This document shows, one piece after another, positions 1 to 5,678 of a stretch of 9,951 nt of DNA. Position 1 is the stretch's first letter. Each line of letters opens with the position of its first letter. The stretch lies in assembly GCA_003669255.1 (NCBI GenBank), contig QWPO01000095.1, positions 1 to 9,951 of the forward strand. The letters run 5' to 3'. A program made the position numbers and the translations under genes. The DNA is from Planctomycetota bacterium. GTDB taxonomy: Bacteria; Planctomycetota; Planctomycetia; Pirellulales; UBA1268. The notes beneath the pieces were generated by a model that made no database searches, had not been told where the DNA came from, and saw only the letters and a program-made list of their open reading frames with translations.

Positions 1-81
1 GAAGCCCAGGATGGGCGCAGCGAGCGTCCGGCGACGGGCATGGGCAGCCCCGAGCCTCGTGAACGCCTCAGATTCAAGTGA
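1..81 (+). CDS. possible 3' end of a plus-strand gene (partial)
   Basis: Reading frame 1 is open from the window edge to a TGA at 79-81. The 26 visible codons have mostly G or C in third position, like the real genes nearby, and the peptide ends in ERLRFK. If real, it would be the tail of a gene converging on the parvulin-like gene, whose stop lies only 6 bp further on. The stretch is too short to recognise a family. The minus strand is also partly open here (an ATG at 39-41 reading out of the window), so the opposite strand could equally carry a neighbour. Confidence 0.2.
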   Translation, partial: EAQDGRSERPATGMGSPEPRERLRFK

Positions 82-87
82 CCTGTA

Positions 88-2028
88 TTACTTCTGGAGT
101 GGCGCCTGATGGGCCGCGGGCACGACGCCCGGCGCCGGCTTCACGCTGCCCATGCGGGGCTTGGCGAGATCGGCCGCCTCGGCCTTCGAGATGGTCGTCG
201 CCGGCATCCCGCTGCCACCCGGACCTCCCGCCCGCGACGGCTGCGTGGGCGACTGGCTCGTACCGGCAAGAAAGTTGTCGATCGACGCCGACTCCCGTAA
301 GTGCGTGAAGTGGCGGGCCATCTCGACCCGCTGCTTCTTCTCGAAGATGTCGTCGTAGAGTTCGCTCCGCACCTCGGCAAACGCCACCTTCGCGGGCTCG
401 GTGAATCCATCGCAGTAGATCACCATGAAGCGGTCGGCCACCTGGACAACGCCCGAGAGTTCGCCCGGCTTGAGCGCGAAAGCCTCCCGTTCGAGCGTCG
501 GCTGGCCACCCCACCGCTGGATCGGTGGCACCTCGCCACGGAGTGACCGCGTGGTCGGGTCGGCAGAATACGTCTCGGCGAGGGTGGCGATGTGCTCGGG
601 TGTCGGGTTCTGGCGGGCCATCTGCCAGACCTCCTGCGCCCGCCGCTGGTTGTCGAGCACGATGATCCGGCACTTTGCCCGCGGGCCGAAGGTTGCCGCG
701 AACGCCTTGTCGAGATCCTCCTGCGAAACCGACACGCCGCCCACGAGCTTCTTCAGGGCCACCGTCGGCCAGACGACGTCCTCCATGTAATGCCGCATCG
801 GCACCTTTTCCTCGCGGGTGACGCGGTCAAGCCAGGCGGCGGAATCAGCGGTGCCGTCAGCCTTCGTGAAGCCCATCTGCGTGGCCGCGCGGGTGATCTC
901 AGCGTCGAGGTCGGCCTGTGTCACGGTCTGCTGCTGCTTCTTCAGGGCCTGCTCGACCAACGTCCGCGTCACCAGCACCTCCACCACGTCGCGGCCGTAC
1001 CGTTCGAGGCAAACCGACTTCACATCCTCGAGCGTCACCGGCTGGCCGTTGACGAGGGCGGCCACTCCGGGCCGGGCACCCGCCTTCGCCGGATCGTTCA
1101 TGACGTTTTCGACGGTGGTCGTATCCTGAAGTTTCTTGAAGATCTCGCTCGATGCCTGGCGGCTCTTCCGCTCACGCAGCTCCTCGGCCAGGTGCGGCCT
1201 GACCTCGTCGAGCTTCGCGCCCGACGGCGGCAGGTGGCCTTCGCACTTGATCACAATGAACTGGTCGGCTACCTGAACGACCTCGGAGATTCCCCCGTCC
1301 TGGAGCGCGAAGGCGGCGCGGTCGAACTGCGCATCACCCGAGTGCAGCCGGATTGGCTGCACCCAGCCGTTGGCGCTGGCGCTGCCGACGTCGACGGAAT
1401 GCTGGCGGGCGAGGGCTCCGAACTCGTCGGGGGCGGAAAGGGCCTGGGTCCGAATCGCTTCGGCTTCCTGCCGTGTGCGGCAGGCGATGATCCGCGCCTT
1501 CACGGCAGGGCCGAACCGGTTTTCGAAGGCCTCTTGGAGTTCCTGGGCCGACGGCTCAACGGCGCCGCGGGCGAGGCAGCGGAGCGCGAGCATCGGCCAG
1601 ACGATATCGTCGGCGTATTGCTTGGGCGTGATCCCGCGCTCCTGCTGGATCATCTCCAGCCACTTGTCGCGAGGCACGCTGAACCGCCGGGACATCGCGT
1701 CGATTTCGGTACTCACGTCCTGCGGCGAGACCGTGATGCCCTGCCGCTGGCAGGCCTGCTCGATGATGCGCCGGTTGACGAGTGTCTCGAGCACGCTGCC
1801 GCCGTGGCGCCCAAGACACTCCGTCGCGAGTTGATCGGAGGTGATGTCGACCCCGTTGACGATCGCGACCGGCTTGGCTCCCGCGGCCAACGGAGCCGCA
1901 GCTGACGGTGGAGTGGCGTCCGCCTCGAGGCTGCCGGTCATCAGCCGCCAGCCGATCCCTACAGCGACGATTGCCACCGCCGCCGCGACCTCGCGAATAA
2001 CACCCCATCTCGACGCATCGAAACCCAT
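88..2028 (-). CDS. membrane-anchored tandem SurA/parvulin-like protein (two modules)
   Basis: A 646-aa protein predicted to face the cell exterior or periplasm and to help folding of exported proteins, in the manner of SurA/PrsA-type peptidyl-prolyl isomerases. Residues about 14-29 form one hydrophobic segment, a probable signal anchor. Two homologous modules follow, residues 53-265 and 322-541. Each begins with a SurA-N-like helical part (VAIVNG..., VAALVNG...; then D-I/V-VWP near residues 141 and 417) and ends in a rotamase-like part with matching blocks such as AFAL...VVQVADQF and AFAL...VVQVADRF. The tail from residue 590 is Pro/Gly/Ala-rich and probably unstructured. The conserved parvulin histidines appear replaced in both modules (I180 and I258; I455 and M535), so isomerase activity is doubtful and a chaperone role is as likely. 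The ATG at 2028 was chosen because AGGAGG sits 6 nt upstream and the membrane segment follows. The frame stays open upstream to 2940, but that part is antisense to the J-domain gene and looks non-coding. Confidence 0.92.
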   Translation of the reverse strand: MGFDASRWGVIREVAAAVAIVAVGIGWRLMTGSLEADATPPSAAAPLAAGAKPVAIVNGVDITSDQLATECLGRHGGSVLETLVNRRIIEQACQRQGITVSPQDVSTEIDAMSRRFSVPRDKWLEMIQQERGITPKQYADDIVWPMLALRCLARGAVEPSAQELQEAFENRFGPAVKARIIACRTRQEAEAIRTQALSAPDEFGALARQHSVDVGSASANGWVQPIRLHSGDAQFDRAAFALQDGGISEVVQVADQFIVIKCEGHLPPSGAKLDEVRPHLAEELRERKSRQASSEIFKKLQDTTTVENVMNDPAKAGARPGVAALVNGQPVTLEDVKSVCLERYGRDVVEVLVTRTLVEQALKKQQQTVTQADLDAEITRAATQMGFTKADGTADSAAWLDRVTREEKVPMRHYMEDVVWPTVALKKLVGGVSVSQEDLDKAFAATFGPRAKCRIIVLDNQRRAQEVWQMARQNPTPEHIATLAETYSADPTTRSLRGEVPPIQRWGGQPTLEREAFALKPGELSGVVQVADRFMVIYCDGFTEPAKVAFAEVRSELYDDIFEKKQRVEMARHFTHLRESASIDNFLAGTSQSPTQPSRAGGPGGSGMPATTISKAEAADLAKPRMGSVKPAPGVVPAAHQAPLQK

Positions 2029-2193
2029 GACTGCCCTCCTTGGATGCCGTATCCGACCGGATCCCTCTGGCCGCGGCACTGTGGAGATAGGCAATCCACC
2101 AGTGGCGATCAAGCCGAACACCAGCCGCCGCGCGTGGACGGCCGCACGGGCGTCGCGTAGGCTGCCTCCACCCCGTTTTCCCAGAGCGCCCAC
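2029..2193. other. divergent intergenic region with small dyads
   Basis: This 165-bp stretch separates two divergent genes and should hold promoters for both. I cannot identify a convincing -35/-10 pair. Small symmetric elements are visible: ATCCG-AC-CGGAT at 2051-2062, preceded by GGAT at 2042-2045, and GTGGA/TCCAC at 2081-2085 and 2095-2099. The first lies just upstream of the parvulin gene's ribosome site and could be an operator, but it is short and could be chance. No Shine-Dalgarno-like sequence precedes the J-domain gene's ATG at 2194. Confidence 0.4.
2035..2040 (-). promoter_or_regulatory. Shine-Dalgarno site fixing the start of the tandem parvulin gene
   Basis: On the minus strand this reads AGGAGG, 6 nt before the ATG at 2028. 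It is the best ribosome site in the window and argues against the much longer in-frame extension reaching 2940. Confidence 0.85.
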
Positions 2194-2892
2194 ATGTCGC
2201 ACGCCTCCCCGTCTCCCGATGCCCAGACACCCGAGTGCCTGGTGCTTCTCGGCCTCCGTCCTCCACTGACGCTCGAGGACGTCAAGCAGGCCTACATGGC
2301 CAAGGCGATGAAGGCCCACCCCGACCGTGGCGGCGATCCGCAGGAGTTCATTCGGCTCCAGAAGGCGTTTGATGACGCCAACGAGTTCGTGAAGTTCAAG
2401 GCCAGCAAGATCGAGTGGCTTGCCTCCAAGATCGACGCCTACGCGCAGCAGCAGGAGGTGGCCACCGAGACGATCGAGCGCGGGGGCAGCATTGAGATGG
2501 AGGAGACGGATTGGCTCCGGCGGTCGTTCGGCGAGGACTTCGGCCACGTGGCCGACAAGCTGGTCGCCGTGCGGCTGGCCAACGGTCGTGCCGACGACGT
2601 GTTCGCCGTGCTGCTCGGGTTCCGGTCGGACTCGCTCAAGGACCTGGCGGTACTCGACCTCGTGGGTGGCCCGATCACCGACGAGGGGCTGCAGCAGCTC
2701 AAGGAGCTCAAGAGCCTGCGGCGACTCGACCTGCGGGGCACCCGAGTCGGTAAGCTCGCCGCCGAGGTGCCCGGATGGTTCGAGAACCTCGAGTTCCTCG
2801 GTCTGCCGAAGGGAGCCCTGGGAATGTTCGCCCGCATGACGATGCCGCGGCGGGTGAAGCTCGCCATCGGCGACACGGTCGATGAGGAGTGA
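2194..2892 (+). CDS. J-domain protein with C-terminal leucine-rich repeats
   Basis: A 232-aa cytoplasmic protein with no signal peptide or membrane segment. Residues about 13-66 form a J-domain: a helix I-like stretch, then VKQAYMAKAMKAHPDRGGDP with the diagnostic HPD at 42-44, then a helix III-like stretch (FIRLQKAFDDANEF). HPD motifs contact Hsp70 (DnaK) and stimulate its ATPase, so the protein probably recruits DnaK to a target. The Gly/Phe and zinc-finger regions of classical DnaJ are absent. Residues about 67-147 are a charged helical linker. Residues about 148-207 look like two to three leucine-rich repeats (LAVLDLVGGPITDEGL, LRRLDLRGTRV, LEFLGL), a probable protein-binding surface that may choose the client. 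The start is the first ATG; it lacks a clear ribosome site but leaves the J-domain intact. The downstream hydrolase begins directly after the stop, suggesting a two-gene operon. The client is unknown. Confidence 0.9.
   Translation: MSHASPSPDAQTPECLVLLGLRPPLTLEDVKQAYMAKAMKAHPDRGGDPQEFIRLQKAFDDANEFVKFKASKIEWLASKIDAYAQQQEVATETIERGGSIEMEETDWLRRSFGEDFGHVADKLVAVRLANGRADDVFAVLLGFRSDSLKDLAVLDLVGGPITDEGLQQLKELKSLRRLDLRGTRVGKLAAEVPGWFENLEFLGLPKGALGMFARMTMPRRVKLAIGDTVDEE
2885..2889 (+). promoter_or_regulatory. Shine-Dalgarno site inside the end of the J-domain gene
   Basis: AGGAG lies 4 nt before the ATG at 2894 and inside the last codons of the upstream gene. It favours 2894 over the in-frame ATG at 2882, which has no such site, and suggests that ribosomes finishing the J-domain gene re-initiate on the hydrolase gene. 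Confidence 0.6.
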
Positions 2893-2893
2893 G

Positions 2894-3682
2894 ATGCTGG
2901 TTCGGGGCGTCCTCCTGGGAGCAGTCTTGCTGATGCCCATGCAACTCTCGGCCGGAGAGTCGGTCGCCGATGCCTACGAGTCGCGCACGGTCACCGTGAC
3001 CGAACGGGGCGAGCCGGTCGAGTTCCGCTACCGGCTCCTGCGGCCGGCCACGATCGAGCCGGCGACAACCTATCCCGTCGTGCTGTTTCTGCACGGAGCG
3101 GGCGAGCGGGGCAACGACAACGAGCGGCAGCTGCAATACTTCCCGACGTGGATGGCGGAGCCGTCGCTGCGAAGTCGGCATCCATGCTTCCTCGTTGCAC
3201 CGCAGTGCCGTGAGGAGCGCGGCTGGAGCGGGTTCGATTGGCAGACCATGAAAGCTGCGGCCTTACCCGAAGCGCCGACGACCGACGCGGCCGCAGCGAT
3301 CGCTGCCCTCGAGGCCGTGCTGGCCTCTGAGCCGGCGGCCGCCCGGGATCGCCTCTACCTCACCGGCCTGTCGATGGGGGGCTACGGCACGTGGGATCTT
3401 GCGGCCCGGTCACCCGGGACGTTCGCTGCGATCCTGCCGATCTGCGGCGGTGGCGACGAGGCCTCGGCCGCGCGGGTCGCGGCCCTGCCGACGTGGTGCT
3501 TCCACGGCGAGTCTGATTCGGTCGTGCCGGTCGGGCTTTCCCGCTCGATGATCGCGGCGATCAAGGCCGCCGGCGGGACGCCCGTCTACTCAGAACTCGA
3601 GGGCATCGGCCACGACTCGTGGACGCCAGCGTATCGCAATCCCGCGGTGCTCGACTGGCTGTTCGCCCAACGGCGGCGCTAA
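2894..3682 (+). CDS. secreted alpha/beta-hydrolase (esterase / dienelactone-hydrolase-like)
   Basis: A 262-aa alpha/beta-hydrolase, probably an esterase or peptidase-like serine hydrolase acting outside the cytoplasm. Residues 1-20 form a signal peptide (MLVRG, then a Leu-rich core, ending QLSA before GES). The fold's landmarks are in order: an oxyanion-loop motif LFLHGAGERGND at 64-75, the nucleophile elbow GLSMGG with Ser160, the acid in HGESDSVVP at Asp208, and the base in GIGHDSW at His240. Length and motifs fit the planctomycete-rich group often annotated as prolyl oligopeptidase-family or phospholipase/carboxylesterase proteins; the substrate cannot be read from sequence. The start at 2894 is preferred for its ribosome site; an in-frame ATG at 2882 would add MRSE and overlap the upstream gene by 11 bp. 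It lies 1 bp after the J-domain gene stop and converges on cysteine synthase with a 13-bp gap in which I see no hairpin terminator. Confidence 0.9.
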   Translation: MLVRGVLLGAVLLMPMQLSAGESVADAYESRTVTVTERGEPVEFRYRLLRPATIEPATTYPVVLFLHGAGERGNDNERQLQYFPTWMAEPSLRSRHPCFLVAPQCREERGWSGFDWQTMKAAALPEAPTTDAAAAIAALEAVLASEPAAARDRLYLTGLSMGGYGTWDLAARSPGTFAAILPICGGGDEASAARVAALPTWCFHGESDSVVPVGLSRSMIAAIKAAGGTPVYSELEGIGHDSWTPAYRNPAVLDWLFAQRRR

Positions 3683-3695
3683 ACCGCCCGACCGC

Positions 3696-4658
3696 TCACT
3701 CCGGAAACAGTCGCGTCGAGAGATACCGCTCGCCAAGGTCGGGCAGCACGACGACCACGAGCTTGCCGGCATTCTCCGACCGCCGGGCCACCTGCAGGGC
3801 GCCCCAGGCGGCGGCGCCGCAGCTGATGCCGCACATCAAGCCTTCGCGCTTGGCAAGCTGCCGCGTTGTCTCCATGGCGTCTTCGTCGTCGACCTTCACC
3901 ACCTCGTCGATGATGTCGAGATTGAGGATGTCGGGAATGAAGCCCGCACCGATCCCCTGGATCGTATGGCGACCTGGCTTGATTGGCTGGCCGGAGAGCT
4001 TCTGGGTGATCACCGGGCTGTTGGCCGGCTCGACCGCCACGACCTTAATGCCCGGCTTTTTTGCCTTGAGGGCCTCGCCGACGCCCGTGATCGTGCCACC
4101 GGTGCCTACGCCACAGACGACCATGTCGACCTGCCCCTCGGTGTCGAGCCAGATCTCCTCCGCCGTCGTCCGGCGGTGCACCTCGGGGTTTGCCGGGTTC
4201 TTGAACTGCTGCGGCATGAAGAACTGCGTGCTGGAGTGGCTGATCTCCTCGGCATGTCGCACGGCACCGGGCATCCCCTCGGCCGCCGGCGTGAGCACCA
4301 GTTCGGCCCCGAGCGCCTTGAGCATCCGCCGCCGCTCGAGGCTCATGCTCTCGGGCATCGTGACCCGCAGTTTGTAGCCGCGGGCGGCACAGACGTAGGC
4401 CAGGCCGATGCCGGTGTTGCCGCTGGTGGGCTCAATGATCACGGTGTCGGGACCGATCAGGCCGTCGCGTTCCGCGGCCTCGATCATCGCGCCGGCGATG
4501 CGGTCCTTCACGCTCCAGAGCGGATTCATGTTCTCGATCTTGGCGGCGACGGTGGCCACGCAGCCCTCGGAGACCCGCCGCAGCAGCACCAGCGGCGTGC
4601 GGCCGATGCACTGGGTGATGTCGTGGCGAATCCCCGCCGGTAGTTTTCCGGTGACCAT
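3696..4658 (-). CDS. cysK: cysteine synthase (O-acetylserine sulfhydrylase)
   Basis: A 320-aa cytoplasmic PLP enzyme joining O-acetyl-L-serine and sulfide to give L-cysteine and acetate, the last step of cysteine biosynthesis. Family motifs are all present: the PLP-binding lysine in NPLWSVKDR (K51), the substrate/asparagine loop EPTSGNTGIG (76-85), the phosphate-binding loop VGTGGTITG (184-192) and the C-terminal GISCGAA (277-283) near the pyridine ring of PLP. Length equals the usual 300-325 aa, with no extra regulatory (CBS) domain, so it resembles CysK rather than cystathionine beta-synthase. No serine acetyltransferase (cysE) lies in the window. The start ATG at 4658 is supported by GGAGG 5 nt upstream. 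The paralogue CysM, or an enzyme using O-phosphoserine, cannot be excluded from motifs alone. Confidence 0.95.
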   Translation of the reverse strand: MVTGKLPAGIRHDITQCIGRTPLVLLRRVSEGCVATVAAKIENMNPLWSVKDRIAGAMIEAAERDGLIGPDTVIIEPTSGNTGIGLAYVCAARGYKLRVTMPESMSLERRRMLKALGAELVLTPAAEGMPGAVRHAEEISHSSTQFFMPQQFKNPANPEVHRRTTAEEIWLDTEGQVDMVVCGVGTGGTITGVGEALKAKKPGIKVVAVEPANSPVITQKLSGQPIKPGRHTIQGIGAGFIPDILNLDIIDEVVKVDDEDAMETTRQLAKREGLMCGISCGAAAWGALQVARRSENAGKLVVVVLPDLGERYLSTRLFPE

Positions 4659-4663
4659 GAATC

Positions 4664-4668
4664 CCTCC
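4664..4668 (-). promoter_or_regulatory. Shine-Dalgarno site of cysK
   Basis: The minus strand reads GGGAGGG across 4663-4669, with its GGAGG core 5 nt from the ATG at 4658. It supports this start. Confidence 0.75.
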
Positions 4669-4770
4669 CGAGTCTGGTCGCGGACCGCCTTCGGCCCCTC
4701 GCCGGCGCAGCCCGAACCACCGGCATTATCGGCACAACCGTCAAAAAAATGCAGCCACCCAGGTCTGCGC

Positions 4771-4850
4771 GGCTAGCCCGACGGGAAGCCCTGAGCGTCA
4801 GCGAGGGGACACACAGGTTGAAAACCTGTGCTACGGAGGACAGCGAGGGG
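4771..4850. repeat. probable dispersed intergenic repeat of planctomycete type
   Basis: The segment reads GGCTAGCCCG, then a stretch ending GTCAGCGAGGGG, then a perfect hairpin and GTGCTAC. I recall closely similar strings (TAGCCCGACG..., ...GCGTCAGCGAGGG, ...AACCTGTGCTAC) scattered between genes in planctomycete genomes, but could not search for them here. Seen directly: the 10-mer CAGCGAGGGG occurs twice in the same orientation, at 4799-4808 and 4841-4850, flanking the hairpin at 4812-4830. Translated, it gives the low-information peptides that such repeats tend to add to spurious gene calls. Confidence 0.5.
4812..4830. repeat. perfect 8-bp inverted repeat with GAA loop
   Basis: CACAGGTT (4812-4819) pairs with AACCTGTG (4823-4830) around a three-base loop GAA. 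There is no T-run after it on either strand, so it is not a typical terminator. It sits inside the repeat-like segment and is probably its structural core. Confidence 0.75.
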
Positions 4851-4919
4851 CTGCCCGTGCCCAGTGAACTGTTCCAACGCCTCCCACGCATCACGACGGA
4901 CGAGGTCGCCACGGGTCGG

Positions 4920-4952
4920 GGCGAGGATGCCGGCCGTGGGCGTATCCTCGCC
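4920..4952. repeat. 9-bp inverted repeat downstream of the DUF1080 gene
   Basis: GGCGAGGAT (4920-4928) pairs perfectly with ATCCTCGCC (4944-4952) across a 15-base loop; inside it GCC (4929-4931) and GGC (4939-4941) can extend the stem with a small bulge. It lies about 70 bp past the DUF1080 stop on the minus strand and could stabilise or end that transcript, but no U-run follows. Confidence 0.55.
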
Positions 4953-5021
4953 TCGGCAAGGCAACTCGTCCCGCCCGGGGCGACCGGCGCCATGCTTTCG
5001 GCAAGGAGCCCGAACGGCCCG

Positions 5022-5678
5022 TTACGGCAACCGCTTCACGCGGATGTTCCGGTAGTGGATTTCGCTGCCGGGGTCGTGGGCCTGCAGGGCGAAGGTACCC
5101 TCCGACAGTTTCCGAGTACCCGTCACACCGTCCGGCTCCACAAACTCGAAGAGCACTCGGTCATCAACAACCACGCGGACCGTCTTGCCTGTGACGACGA
5201 CGTCCATCACGAACCAGGTGTCGTCCTTGGCTGGCGGCGTGAAGTTCTTGACGACGTTGTAGATGCTGCCGGTGCGAACCGGGTCTTGCTGCGAGTTGTT
5301 GACCTGCACCTCGTAGCCCTGGGCCGGCCAGCCATCGGGCTGGAAGGCGGTGTGAATGAAGATGCCTGAGTTCGCCACTGGCTTCGTCAGCACATCCGCC
5401 TTGAGGTGGAAGTTCTTGAACTGTTCGGGCTTCGCCGGATCCCCCCCCACATAGAAGAGGTGGCTGCGGGGCCCCTTGCAGACGATCTCGCCGTCCTTCA
5501 CCGACCAGCTGTCGGAGTTCTCGTTGGCCTTCCAGCCGGTGAGGTCGGTGCCGTTGAACAGGCTCGCAAAGCCCTCTTCCAGGGCCCGGGCCGGCAGCGC
5601 CGCCACCACCGTCACCGCGAGGGCGACGGCCGACCAAATAGCCTGCCGAACCACTCCTGGCATACGCTCGTAGATCAT
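5022..5678 (-). CDS. secreted DUF1080 protein (3-keto-disaccharide hydrolase family)
   Basis: A 218-aa exported protein of the DUF1080 family, a concanavalin/LamG-like beta-sandwich very common in Planctomycetes and Verrucomicrobia and linked in characterised members to hydrolysis of 3-keto-glycosides. Residues 1-32 are a signal peptide: charged start, hydrophobic core 13-29, and ARA cleavage box before LEEG. Family marks follow: SLFNGTDLTGWK (39-50), SWSVKDGEIVCKG (57-69), SGIFIHT (104-110), GYEVQVNN (121-128), TGSIYNV (136-142) and the closing strand GSEIHYRNIRVKRLP (204-218). It is a single domain of ordinary size. The frame is open to an ATG at 5726; 5678 was preferred because GGAG lies 10 nt upstream, and 5663 (MPGVVRQ) would also leave a signal peptide. 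Its start overlaps the first ATG of the divergent ABC gene. Substrate unknown. Confidence 0.9.
   Translation of the reverse strand: MIYERMPGVVRQAIWSAVALAVTVVAALPARALEEGFASLFNGTDLTGWKANENSDSWSVKDGEIVCKGPRSHLFYVGGDPAKPEQFKNFHLKADVLTKPVANSGIFIHTAFQPDGWPAQGYEVQVNNSQQDPVRTGSIYNVVKNFTPPAKDDTWFVMDVVVTGKTVRVVVDDRVLFEFVEPDGVTGTRKLSEGTFALQAHDPGSEIHYRNIRVKRLP

Larger units (their letters stand above)
4659..5021. other. 363-bp intergenic region with repeat-like segment and hairpins
   Basis: No credible gene lies between cysK and the DUF1080 gene, both on the minus strand. Short open frames exist but lack family signals and run through the repeat. The part nearest cysK (4659-4745) should carry its promoter; on the minus strand it has TTGACG (4739-4744) and GATAAT (4725-4730), but only 8 nt apart, so they cannot be one standard promoter. 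Bases 4771-4850 hold a repeat-like segment, and 4920-4952 a long hairpin, both listed separately. Confidence 0.6.

Noticed and set aside
4..16. GCCC/GGGC mini-hairpin at the left edge
   Set aside because: Four base pairs without a T-run are not enough to call a terminator.
592..1905. 437-codon open frame on the plus strand
   Set aside because: It is fully antisense to the tandem parvulin gene, with no family signal; long antisense frames are expected in GC-rich coding sequence.
2029..2940. In-frame upstream extension of the tandem parvulin gene to a 950-residue reading frame
   Set aside because: It lies antisense to the J-domain gene, has His/Arg/Leu/Glu-rich shadow composition, and is bypassed by a strong AGGAGG site before the ATG at 2028.
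3619..4377. 252-codon open frame on the plus strand
   Set aside because: It is antisense to cysK, which has every catalytic motif; the frame has Ser/Arg-rich shadow composition.
4725..4744. TTGACG and GATAAT boxes on the minus strand upstream of cysK
   Set aside because: They are only 8 nt apart, too close for one sigma70 promoter. Each could belong to a different promoter, but no partner box of quality was found.
4773..4964. 63-codon open frame on the minus strand in the cysK/DUF1080 gap
   Set aside because: It runs through the repeat-like segment and hairpins; the peptide looks like a translated repeat rather than a gene.
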